A stretch of 64,000 nt of DNA, taken from contig BCJC01000007.1 in the NCBI GenBank assembly GCA_001600175.1, forward strand, positions 1,691,129-1,755,128. Direction: 5' to 3'. Below the pieces are notes generated by a model that saw nothing but the letters and a program-made list of their open reading frames with translations, had not been told where the DNA came from and ran no database searches. This stretch comes from Erythrobasidium yunnanense (taxonomy: Eukaryota > Basidiomycota > Cystobasidiomycetes > Erythrobasidiales > Erythrobasidiaceae). Each line of letters begins with the position of its first letter. The stretch's first letter is position 1. The translations under genes and the position numbers were made by a program. Positions 26,060 through 37,200 of the stretch are shown here, in pieces.

Positions 26060-27937
26060 ATGACCAGCCAGATTATTGGGACTGTCATTCTCTTCAGACA
26101 CGGCGACAGGTACGGCTGAGAATGACGTCGGGAAAGACTTGACTTGGGCGAAAAAGCTGAATCTTTGGGGTGTGCTGTTCGCAGACAAGGATTCTACCAG
26201 GTATGTGTATGGATACAGTGAAATAGTGGTCAGACAGCTGACCATCCTTCCTCGCAGAGCCCGACGAGGTGTGCATAGAAAGCCGGATCTTCCGACCTCA
26301 GCTGACCTGACCAATATCCACAGCTACACCGCTTCAGACACAGCCATAACTCCTGTACGAACCGCAAGAAGATCCACCACCCTCTTTCCCGCAGAAAAGC
26401 TGACTTTATCTCGAAAAAGCTCGGAGAACTCCAAGAATACCAGCTTGGCCAGCTCGTTCGCTCTCGCTACATCGATCAAAGCAGCCCCAATGCTATAGAA
26501 GGCCTGAGTAGCGGCCTTTTCAATACCGACCAAGTCTACTTCTCAGCAGATGCGGGAGGAGAAGGCGGAGTCATCCTGAACTCAGCTGCAGCTTTCGCGC
26601 AAGGTGCTTGGCCGGCTACGAGCTTGTCCAACACTACTCTTGCGAACGGAACAAATGTAGTCTCCCCTCTTGGCGGTTACCAATATGTGCCTATCGAGAG
26701 GTGCGTAAATTACTTGCAATCCTGAGCTTGGAAAGCAGCTAAGAACCTGTCCCTCATCAGTGTTGAAGTTGAGGACGATTACCGTCTCGAGAGCTGGACA
26801 GAGTGCCCTGCGTACGCCGCGGATAATGCTGCTTGGTACAAGAGCGCTGCTTTCAAAGCCAAAGCAGCAGAAGCAGCTCCATTCATTAACAGTGTCAGCC
26901 CTCTAGTAGGAGGCCGTAATGCAACCTTCGAGAACTGGTGGAATATCTACGACTACATGAATGTTAACGATGTGAGCTTGCTGGGCGTCTACTTTGGGTT
27001 AAGAGCCGAGCTAATCGAGCTCTTAGATACACTCAGCCGAGTTCGCAAGTCAAGTCAATGCCAACATAATGGAGCAAGCCCGCGACCTTGCCAATTGGCA
27101 GTGGGCTTAGCATAGTTCCGCATGTTTGAATAACGCTGAATCCGTCTTGGCTTCCGTTTCTAGCGAGTACTATTCGTTCTCCGATGTGCAGCCATATGCG
27201 ATAGGATCAATGCCGGGCAGAGCGATGCTTCCTCTACTTTTCGATGCATTCAATTCAATCACGAACTCCTCCGACCCATCAAAACTCCGTCTCGTTGCCA
27301 TGAGCTATAAACCCTTCATCGGTCTCTTCAACATGACGGGCGCTGCAGAAGCCAATCCACAGCTAGCAGGAGTTGTCAATTACGCTGCCGCTGCTGCGTT
27401 CGAAATTCGCAGAGAAACAACTACGAATAGCTACACCGTTACCTTGCAGTTCAAGAATGGAACGGATGACGCAGACTTTGTGCCATACACTATGTTCCGC
27501 TCACCCAACCCGGCATATGACCTTCAAAGTTTCACGAATCAGCTTGCGGTAAGTCCCGAACTTTGCTAACTTGATTGGGCTGAGACGCATCTGATTCGTA
27601 TGTCAAGCCTTATGCAGTGACGAGTCTCGGCCAATGGTGCAATTTATGCAATAACACGCAAAGCAGAGGCTGCGATACCATCAGCCTTCTGAATACCACG
27701 ACTTTCGAGCTGGACCACAGCGGTACCGCAGTATCGCCAGTTGCAGCAGGCTTCATCGGTGCCGTCGTGACTCTTGTTCTGGCCTCCGCAGTCTTTGCTG
27801 CTCTCTGGACTCTGGGAATGTTAGCTATTGGCAAGAAGGGCACTAGACAGAGGAGCAAGCAGCAGCAACGCTGGTCTGGCTCCGAGCAGGCCATCCCGCT
27901 GCCTGCGTACGATACTAAGACCGGAAATCTGTCGTGA
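26060..27937 (+). CDS. Histidine acid phosphatase family protein with C-terminal membrane anchor
   Basis: Branch-2 histidine phosphatase, hydrolysing phosphomonoesters. Inferred exons: 26060-26109, 26185-26200 (16 nt), 26258-26268 (11 nt), 26324-26354 (31 nt), 26420-26700, 26761-26971, 27027-27100, 27164-27548, 27608-27937, 462 residues. The catalytic RHGDR is split by the first intron; joined over the microexons it reads RHGDRQGFYQSPTSYTAS, as expected for fungal members. Then come ITPLGELQEYQLGQLVRSRY, a central domain and IGSMPGRAMLP. The usual His-Asp catalytic pair is not obvious: ANWHEYYSF occupies part of that region. Near the C-terminus is a Cys-containing segment (WCNLCNNTQSRGC), then a single membrane helix (about 410-435, VAAGFIGAVVTLVLASAVFA) and a basic Gln-rich tail. 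An in-frame ATG at 25916 would add 48 residues. An apparent stop at 27108 lies inside a 63-nt intron. Confidence 0.85.
26228..26243. repeat. Dispersed copy of the 16-bp palindrome, in an intron
   Basis: GGTCAGACAGCTGACC, a copy of the inverted repeat clustered at 22 kb (one centre base differs). It sits in the intron between the 16-nt and 11-nt exons of the acid phosphatase gene, and its right arm overlaps the likely branch site CTGAC. Confidence 0.75.
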
Positions 27938-28050
27938 TAAAACTGCTCAATTCAAGCCAATGCTCTGTGATCATAGAAAGGAAAGCTACAGCTGAAAATG
28001 TAACGTACGTCAATGCTATCACTAAAAACCTCTAAAAATGCATAGCGTCC

Positions 28051-28066
28051 GGTCAACTGTCTGACC
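28051..28066. repeat. Dispersed copy of the 16-bp palindrome, between convergent genes
   Basis: GGTCAACT GTCTGACC keeps both GGTC/GACC ends and lies in the 147 bp between the acid phosphatase and nitrate reductase stop codons. Confidence 0.6.
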
Positions 28067-28084
28067 TACATGTCTTAAATTTGG

Positions 28085-31000
28085 CTAGAATACATGCAGT
28101 CGTCTGTCCACATCCCATCCTAGCTCTGCGAGAGCTGGCTTGACGGTTTGGTTGATCATTGTATCCGGCCCACAGATGGCTAGAAGGGCATCTTCCGCCG
28201 GTGCAGGCAAGTGCGTACGCAGCATATCGATGTTTATCCTGCCCTTGCTATACTGCCAGTCTTTCGGCGTCGTAGACAGCGTATGATGCAGTCTGAATCG
28301 ACGTCGGTACTGCTGTTCCAGCTCATGCAATTCCTCCCTGCACAGAACATCTTCGAAAGTCTTGTTGGCATTCAAAATCCAGACCTCCGTGAGCTCGTCT
28401 TCACGATCTTCCAGAACACCTCGCAGAACTTGCAGAATAGGCGTTATGCCACTTCCACCGCAAATGAGTCCGAACTTTCGGATGGTGTCTTTGTGCTCCT
28501 TGTGCTTGGTGACACCCTGCCCAAGATATTCAAAGGATCCAATGGGACCTCTGAACTCGACAGAGTCGCCAACGACAAGCTCGTGGAATCCATTTGTCAT
28601 CTTGCCGCCAGTGGGATAGTCGGTTGAAGGGAAGTATATCCTACAGAGTCATCAGCCAGCGCCCCAAATCTCATGGTGTTCGCACATACTTGATGAGCAG
28701 ATCGATGTAACCCTTGGCGTCTGACCTGGAGACAGGCGTATAGGCACGCTGTACCAGCTCACCCTCGACAACAGCCGAGTCACCATCAGGCTTGACCTTC
28801 CGCCTTAAGCGGACAAAGACGTGCTGTCCGATGGGAAGACCCAAAGGCTGATCTGGCGCTTCCAGTGCAAAGCGGTAGACCCGACTATCGTGCGAGACAT
28901 TCTCGATAGACTCCAGCTTCGCCGCTTTCCATTTCTTCTTGTGCAGGACTGTATCAACACGATGTTTAGCCACTGACAGATCCGGGCGAAGAATCGACAC
29001 TCACAAACCGGGTCCATTGGCTCGCTGCCGGTAGAAGCCTTCGGGGTCCTGCTGGAGGCATCTTCCTGAACGAGTGTACCGATATGGTAGTCGATAAGCT
29101 GCTTCTTGGCATCGCTTGAATGAATGGACATGAACTCGGTCGTCGCGTCTTCTCCTGCGACCAAAGTGATAGACTCTGGTCCTCCAGGGTGACCTTTCAG
29201 AAAGCCAGTACCATCATATACTTCTCCATCTACGACGAACCAAGGTTCTGATTCCGTATTATGGGCCTCCACCTCTGCCATCGTGATCTTTCGCGTCACG
29301 CCAGGTTTGCGCATATCGATCTTGACGGCAGCTTTCTTGGCTTCTGCTTTCGCCTTGCTATCATTCGCTGTGAAGATTGGTTTTAGAGCATCCAGACCAT
29401 CCTCGACCATTCGGGGCATCCATCCGCCAGGTTGCGTTCCTGCCATTGTAGGATGCTCGAAGCGCAACTGTTTCCCTCCTTCCAGCTTATGAATAGCTAC
29501 GCGGAACCACCAATTATTCATCATTCCCGTAGGATTCCAGTACATGTCCCTCGGCTGGATATTCATGGCTTCGTCCATTCCGCGAACCATGATCACGGCC
29601 GAATCTGCAAGGCTTGAGACTGGTACGGTGTACTTCCAGAAGCACCAGCAGAAGGACTGATCTGTTTCCGAGAGGTCCAGCTTGCCATAGACGGGGTCTT
29701 GCATTGCAATCCTTCGATAGAGGTCTTCTGCATAGTCGATCTCGGCAAGCCGCCAAGTGACGCCGTCGTCGAGGGAGACTTCGAGACGAGTGATCCTCCT
29801 GCCTCCTCCGCTGTAGGCGTAGCCCTTGATGTCATAGGTCGCACTACCATCCGTGACATCTAATACTTCGTCGTGATTAGGGCAGGCGACTGCACTATTT
29901 GGGCTGAGGTCATTGATGATATATCGTGGATTGTACCACCAGTGTTCCTCGTTTCGTGCTTGATCAGGCGAAAGTTCCGTAGGAAGTACTTTATTGTCCT
30001 AATGAAGAGCAAGTCAGCCGCAAATTCCACGTTGCAATTCGGGAGACTGCCAGCTTACCCAGAAATGTAGATAGTGCTGAGATTCTTTGTCGCTGATCTC
30101 GATATGCCGCAGCCATTTGACGCTTCTTCCGCCGATTTGGCCTGGGACGACCAATCTTATGGGAAAACCATGATCTGGTTCCAAAGGTAGACCGTTCATA
30201 GCCCAGCAAAGAAGCATGCCCTTCTCCTTGTCTTTCGCCCAAGCGAGTTTCTGACTTGTTCCGTATGGCCCTTTGGGTAGTGGATCTGCACCTTCGAAGA
30301 TGACGTGCCTTGCTTTGCGCTGCGGTTGAAGATAGTCCACTACGTCTGATAGGTATACTCCCGTGAAGAGAGCCGTCGAAACACCGCCCGCGCCCCACGA
30401 GAAACCCAGGCCTTTCTGAATCATGTTCTGCTCTTTTCGCCTGTTTCCTGCACAGACAAGCGTGATAGGCAGCGTGACTACTTCGAACTTGTCGCATAAA
30501 TCTTGGACGGATAGTTGGCATGGTCGATCAATCAGACCGAAGAAGTTGATCTTCCAATCCAGCGCTTCCTGCTGTGAGACCTTGACACACGCGCCGTGCG
30601 AGCGGACGTAAAAGAGGTTCGAAGGGGTGAGGAAGCCAGCATCGAAAAGATCTGCTATCTTGGCCTCGCAATTGAAAGGGTGTTTACCAGTCAGTCGAAC
30701 CAAACGGGAGTCTCTTGGTACCCATTTATCAGGTGTGGATCTGCAAGCGTGTTCTTTCAGCAGGGATCCATGAAGCTTATCGGAAGCAAGCGGTGAGACT
30801 GACACATCCTGCTCGTCTATCGTCTTGACCTGAGGCTCAGTAGGTACCGCAGGTAGACCTTTGCTGGTAGCTCTTGCACCACCTTCCTCAGCAGCTCGCA
30901 GGGAAGGAGGGTAGAAGGGATGTGGGAGTTGCTGGCGGGACGATGCCAGACTCTCCTGCTCTTTGATAGGTGGAAGATGTATTGAGGCATCTGAAGGCGG

Positions 31001-31225
31001 AGTTGAGGGCGCGTCTGATGAGGCAGATGAGACCACCGAGGATCTGCCTCTGGATAGTGATCTTGCTCGGCTGCTAGAAGAGCCAATCTCTTGCGAAGAT
31101 GCCAGTGAAGAATCCCTTGACGGCGACAAAGTGCGCGCTTCGAAGCGTGGTGAGCCAAGCTCGAGCCTTGTACGTGAAAGTGACCGTGATGCAGCTCGTG
31201 GTGCTACAGGTGTTACGGTCGCCAT
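28085..31225 (-). CDS. niaD: Assimilatory nitrate reductase [NAD(P)H]
   Basis: Reduces nitrate to nitrite in the cytosol using molybdopterin, haem and FAD. Exons on the minus strand: 31225-30059, 29998-29005, 28948-28690, 28640-28085, 991 residues, slightly longer than usual because of a Ser/Arg-rich N-terminal leader of about 120 residues. The sulfite-oxidase-type Moco domain contains the molybdenum Cys in [14 protein letters not shown] (near 257) and [11 protein letters not shown] dimerisation domain follows ([20 protein letters not shown]). Cytochrome b5 has haem His residues in [10 protein letters not shown] (near 658) and SIHSSDAKK. The FAD domain has RAYTPVS (near 790), and the NAD(P) domain has CGGSGITP and CGPDTMI. 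It ends in Phe, as nitrate reductases do. Its 5' end faces the siroheme synthase gene. No nitrate transporter or nitrite reductase is in the window. Confidence 0.96.
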
Positions 31226-31762
31226 GTCGAATCCCTGTACTTTGGGTAGAAAGAGCAGTCAATCTAGGACCAAGAGGGCTGGTAGATCTCTCATTCAGCA
31301 TGTACTCAGACTGTCCAATCATATTCTCGTATATCTGCCGTGGGAGCCCAAGGAAATTAAGGTCATGGATACCCCAGCCCTTATCAGTCAGTCTATCCGC
31401 CACTGAGACCTCAATGACAGATGATGTGGACAGGCTCAGGATGCTCAGACTTGTCTCTTCTGTATCGAAGCGCATGTTATTTCTATATCCGCAGGCCCAG
31501 GTCGTGTTGACGGCCAGCAGCTTGGTTCAGGCTGAAATTGTAGATGAATCCGCCATTACGGCGCGCTTGATTGGATCATAGACAGCAGCGGAGTTGATTA
31601 CAGCTTGGGAAATGTTGACTTCTGGTTGCTTTGAAGTCTTCCTGATGAGCCTCGCTTGCTTCCGGGTGCCATCGCCGGCTTTGCGAGCTTGAAGATTTTG
31701 CTGTCATTATCGTATCGCGCCTTCGTTGCAAGTTTCTGGCTTCTTTCCTCACTTCGAATACC
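31226..31762. promoter_or_regulatory. Shared divergent promoter of nitrate reductase and siroheme synthase, with GATA motifs
   Basis: The 537 bp between the two start codons hold eight GATA/TATC words (at about 31332, 31368, 31382, 31394, 31463, 31486, 31708 and 31713), against about four expected by chance. GATA is the core bound by AreA/Nit2 nitrogen regulators, which normally need clustered sites. The enrichment is mild and regulation is inferred. Confidence 0.45.
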
Positions 31763-34056
31763 ATGGCCGTAATGCCGTCGTCGTCGTCGTTCGCAGTGCC
31801 GCAGCCTGGCGCCTCTCTCGTCGTTGCTCTCAATCCTCCCAGCAGCGATGGTGTTCAAGCTCGTCGGTCCATCCTCATCGTCGGGCAGCACAGGCTCGCA
31901 GCAGCTCGCTGTTTCGCCGCTTTAGAAGCTGGCTTCAATGTGATACTGGCTATACACCGTACACTTTACATTGACGCAGAACTCGATGCAAGACTGGCCA
32001 ACAACGAGATCTCAAGCGTAGATTTGCCAATATACGAGGAAGATTGGCTTCAGTGGTTTCAATCACTCCCTGCAGATATTCTAGACGACATACAGCTCGT
32101 AGGCATCACAGATACCCTCGCTTCATCCTCTTCTTCCACTTCACAAAAGCCAAGAACGCCTCAATCAGCACTTTCGATAAGGAAAGCTTGCTATAGACTA
32201 CGCATACCTATCAATGTAGCAGACAATCCTGCATTGTCCGACTTTCACTTCCCTGCAACCCACCGCTTTCCTCTTCTATCTTCTTCCACATTCGATGCTT
32301 CATCAACAGCAAGTCCGCTCCAGATTGCTATCACGACAAATGCAAACTCCTGCCGTCTAGCATCTCGTATACGACGAGAGATCATTGCGAAATTGCCGAA
32401 GGGCATCGGATCAGCTGTAGCCAAAGTAGGCCAGCTTCGCGAACTAGCGAAACAAGTCGATAGGAACCAGCAATCAAGTATTATCGATGAGGATCTAGAA
32501 CAGGGTGAAAGGGAGGAGGGATGGTCGTCAACACTGCTCAACAAGCCAGTACCTCAGATCTTGGCTCCTCCGGCAACTCGATTCGCAAGGTCAAGGTGTA
32601 CTTCGCCCAACCGGCGTCTAGCCATCGAGAGACCATCGTTCAGCATACCTCTCCCAACTCCACCCGCTACACCTCCAGCGACATCTGTATTCGTTGACAA
32701 GATGGAACAGATCCTTGCCGGAGAAGCACCAAAACCAGTTCAAGTAGCGCTCACCAGCGTGACTAGGATGCGCTTCATTGCACAGATATGTAAGCAATAT
32801 GTCACAACCCCACTCGATAGCTAGCTGATGCCATCCTCGCAGCTGAGTACTGGCCGATAGAGCGCCTGGCTAGCATGTCGGAAGACGAAGCTTCCCGTGT
32901 TATCAGCTTATACTCGAAATCACTGTCTGCCGAACAGCCTAATGGCCAGGGTCAATTGCCAACGACACCAAAATCAGTAGACGAAGGTGCTTCTTCGTTA
33001 CAGTCAAAACAGCCGCATAACGCTACAGACTCGGTCAACGATACAGCGCCCCGCCACGATCTAGCCATTGGGCGTCCGTTGGCAAGTCCGCAAAAGCGAG
33101 GTCGTATCTACCTCCTTGGCTCTGGGCCAGGTTCTCCCGCACTTCTTACGATGGCCGCGCACTCTCTTCTTACAAGGCACGCTACACTCATCCTCTCCGA
33201 CAAGCTCGTACCACCGCAGATTCTAGCTCTCATACCTAAGCATATTCCGCTTACTATCGCGAAGAAGTTCCCTGGAAATGCAGAGGGAGCTCAGAACGAA
33301 CTGATGGACTTAGCATTTGAGGGCGCACAAAGAGGAGAGGTAGTCGTACGCTTGAAGCAAGGCGATCCCTACGTGTATGGCAGAGGAGGAGAGGAAGTCT
33401 TGTTCTTCAGAGAAAGAGGCTATGAAGCGATCGTCATCCCAGGCATTTCTTCAGCGTTCGCGGCTCCTCTCATGGCTGGCATACCCGTTACGCAGAGAGG
33501 TGTAAGCGAAAGTGTGGTAGTCTGCACCGGCGTCGGAAGGAAGGGCAAAGGAGTCAAGCTACCGGGCTACGAGAGAGCAAGAACGACAGTCGTGCTCATG
33601 GGAGTAGCAAGGTTACCTGGTGTCATACAAGCACTCACGTCCACAGAAGGCCAAGAAGGGCATGGACGAGAAGGAGGTGCAAGGGACGGAGCTGCATATC
33701 CTCCCTACTGCCCCATCGCAATCATCGAGAGAGCATCTTCACCGGATCAGAGAATGGTAGCTTCAACATTGGAGGGCATCGTAGATGCGCTGGACAGAGC
33801 TGGCGAACAGAGACCGCCTGGAATGATGATAATTGGCTGGTCAGCATTGGCGCTGGAAGGCAAGGGAGACGTCGAAGTCTTGGACGGGTCAGATGGCCTG
33901 TCAGCAGAAGAATTGGAAAAGGTGGACCGAGAGAGGGTGGATCGATGGCTAGGACCGAAGGGCTACATTTGCCGGGAAGGTCTAGTCGATAATTGGACGG
34001 AGTTTTTGGATCGGGAAGAGCCTGCTCGGAGCATCGAAGAAGTCGCAGTAGAATAG
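31763..34056 (+). CDS. Siroheme synthase: Met8-like domain fused to uroporphyrinogen-III C-methyltransferase
   Basis: Makes siroheme, the cofactor of nitrite and sulfite reductases. Two exons: 31763-32789 and 32843-34056, 746 residues. The N-terminal half (about 30-345) resembles the Met8/CysG precorrin-2 dehydrogenase-ferrochelatase: Rossmann start SILIVGQHRLAAARCFAAL, then IPINVADNPALSDFHFP and LQIAITTNANSCRLASRIRR. It is interrupted by Ser-rich inserts. The C-terminal half (about 415-680) is a SUMT domain with GRIYLLGSGPGSPALLTM, RLKQGDPYVYGRGGEE, VIPGISSAFAAPLMAGIPVT and a late GMMIIGW. The usual Gly-rich NAD motif GGGxxA is degenerate (GQHRLA), so the dehydrogenase activity is less certain than the methyltransferase. 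Divergent to nitrate reductase. Confidence 0.9.
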
Positions 34057-34247
34057 ATCTTGCATATAGAGGGGTATGTTGGTAGCTGCACGAGGAGTGT
34101 ATACGTTCTCATCAGTTCTTGTTGTTGGCAAATTTAGTTCAGGAAGCGCATGTAGATAATCACACCAGCATGAACGCATTACGATTACTGCGGTCTACTA
34201 CAGAGTGTTCTAGATTCTTGCATTCTGCCCATCTCGCACGGAACGGC

Positions 34248-37200
34248 TTACACGTTATAGAAGATGACTGCACCGACACCATGTCAGCTTTAGGAGCTAG
34301 GAAACGAGAAGGGCGTAGACTCACTTTTGCAGTCGCCAGGTTCTGCTTGCTCGATGAGCTTGGCATCATAGCCTTGTTGAGACCCAGCTTCGCCGAGCTC
34401 ATCAGCCTTCTTCACACCGTCTGTTGCTTCTTCCACAGTGAGCTGATTGACGCCTATCTGCCTCGATAAATATGGGAGAACACTCTCGATCAGAGCCCTT
34501 TCATCGAAGAGGAGGGTTCGGTCAAAGAGTTGCGGTCCTGTGACAGCCACGCGTTTCTGCAGGGCACATCAGTCGTGAATCTCGATTCGCCGAAGCTGTA
34601 AGACAGTACTTACCCCAAACAGGACACAGAACGGCATGGCACGCTTCTCTTTCCCTAGGCCTTTTTCGGCGAGAACACTTCTTACTTTCGCCATATCGAT
34701 CTCCTTCTTCTCCTGGGAGTAAGACTCCCTCATAGCTTCTATGCAGCCCGTCTGCCATTCCGGGAACTCTCGCGACACGAAGAGTCGGACAGCTTTGGGC
34801 TTCGAGGGATCGAACCCAGCTGCTCCTTTGCCCTTCGCTTTGCGCTTAACGAATGTAGCTTCTGACGAGCGGATGGAGGTGACTAGATTGCGAATATAGT
34901 TGACGGAGTCGAGAACTGATTGATCTACTTCCGCGGAGGGCTCTGGGTATAGAGCTGATTGTACTGATGTGGTTTCTCCGAGGAAGTTCTTCCAGATATG
35001 TTCGGAGAAGTGAGGGATGATAGGAACGACTAATAAAGCTTGAACGCGCATAAACATGATGACCAGGTCATGATGCATGCCGCCATCATCGGTGACTGCT
35101 TGCTGGTAAGCATCTCTGGCCATTTGCAGCTCGAAGAAGCCTGTCTTTGTAGCATCCTTGTACCGTGCACTAGACGGTGGTAGCAGAGTCAGCGGGTGAC
35201 TGTGGTATGCTAGAGATACTTACTCGATGTAGTGAGCCTTGGTCTGCACGATAAGGGAGTTGAGTTCTGCTTCGAATGCCTTGTCCCAGAAGTTCTTCTC
35301 GCCGCTTCGCAACTTGTCTTTCTCAGCCATTTGTTCCTGGAATATTCGGGTCAGCCTGAGTCAAGGATGACCACGGAGCTTAACGAACACTGCACCAGTC
35401 AATGCGTGTATGCAGACGAAGAATAGTCGCGTTCGCAACTGCCTCGTCGAAGTTTGCATCTTCGATACTGTCACCGGCATCGGCAAGTGCTAATCTGGTC
35501 GCATCCGCGCCAAACTTGGCAACACCGTTCCGTAGAGTGAGGAAGTTTCCTGTTGACTTTGACATCTTGTCGCCATTGAGGAGGAGATGACCGTTCGCTC
35601 GCATGCTCCGCGGCCACATTTCCTCAGGGAAAAGAGCGGCATGCACGTATATGCAGAAAGTGAGATGGTTAGGGATGAGATCTTTTCCGGATGATCGGAT
35701 GTCCATGGGGTAGAAGCTGGAAGAGGTGTCTTCAGCCAGAAGTGGCGTAGAGTAAGGCTGAACACTTACTATGTGTATTCTCGTCTGAGAGCTTCGCCTT
35801 GCTCTCTTGTGATAGTTGCATCCTTGGGGAAGTCCGTACGGCCAAAGATGTAGTCCCAGGTATCATCAGTCAGGTCTTCAGGCTTGATGCCCAAAGGACC
35901 TGGCGTCTTGCCCTTGACATCTCCGCCGTGCAGAAGATGCGCGATAGTATAGTATGACATGTAGATAGTGGAGTCGGACAAAGATTCGACAAGCTGGTCT
36001 TGATCGAACGGTACTTTGGAGCCGAGACCGTATGAACGAGCACACGCCCATTGACGAAGCCAGTCCAGTACGCCCTCGAACGCATTGCGAGTCTCTTTGT
36101 TGTAGGTGTTCATTCGAGTCAGGAGCCTGACGACATAAAGCATCAGCTTCTGCAATATAGTCAATTCAGTAGATTACGCACTTTTCTGCTTTCGCCTTCC
36201 ATTCCGGTTGACCGTAGTCCATGTACCATTGGTCGACAAGAGCCACGACACACTCGTCCTGACTTCTGGACATGACCAAGCTCTCAGGTTCTTGGTAATC
36301 GATACCGAGGCCTTGATCCAGGAGGAGTTGTCTCATCTTCGGTTTTGCTTCTTGTACAGGCATTCCCTTGAACTCTCCAACAATCATCTTTCCTTGATAG
36401 AAACCTTCTCTATACGCGATTTCCTTAGCTTCGGCGAGTTGCTTGCTGTCTTTAGGCGAGTTGATCTTGAGTTTCTTGCAGAGCTCGATGGCGGTGAATT
36501 GACCGTAGTTCGGCGTCTCCATCATGGCTACAGGTTCACCCTCTACCCACTTGGGATCGATCTTGTAGTATTCGGGCTTCTTCCGCAACTCGAGCCAGGT
36601 AATGTAGTCGTCAGGTGAGTCCGAAGGGCATGATGTGACGACTCCAGTACCCTGCGGTAGCGTAATCTGTCAGCAACTCAGCATTCATGGGACACTGCGA
36701 CCCAGCTCTGACCTTTGTGGCCAAGACAGTCTCCATAGGAAGGATGTACACTTCTGGCTGGATGCTCATCGGTGGTCTGACTCTTGTGCCGATAACATCT
36801 GCACCCTTGATCTCCGCAACCTTATTGACCTTTCCTCTCTCCCTTAAGGAGTCCTGGAAAGCCATGTTTCGCGCCGCTCGTTCCGTTACAAGGTAGACTT
36901 CATTCTCGTTCTTGGCTTCGTATAGACCGTAGGTGATATTAGGACCGACGTAGCATCCAGTCTGACCATAGACAGTTTCCGTTCGTAGAGTCGCAGCGAT
37001 CATGAACACCTTCTTGCCGCCTAACTTCTGACCGAGGTCTTTTGTGCGTTCTGACCACTCGACAACTTCCATCTTCAGACCAGTGTACTCTTGTGGGCCG
37101 ACAGCTTCACCGCTTTGTCGATCGTGGTCCATACAAGGTTGTCCGTCTTTAGGCGAGTAGATGGTATGCCTCTTGCCGTACTTGATGTACTCCATCTCGC

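Noticed and set aside
27101-27163. In-frame TAG at 27108 in the acid phosphatase, suggesting a pseudogene
   Set aside because: A GT..AG intron at 27101-27163 removes it and restores the family sequence ANWHEY...IGSMPGRA in phase.
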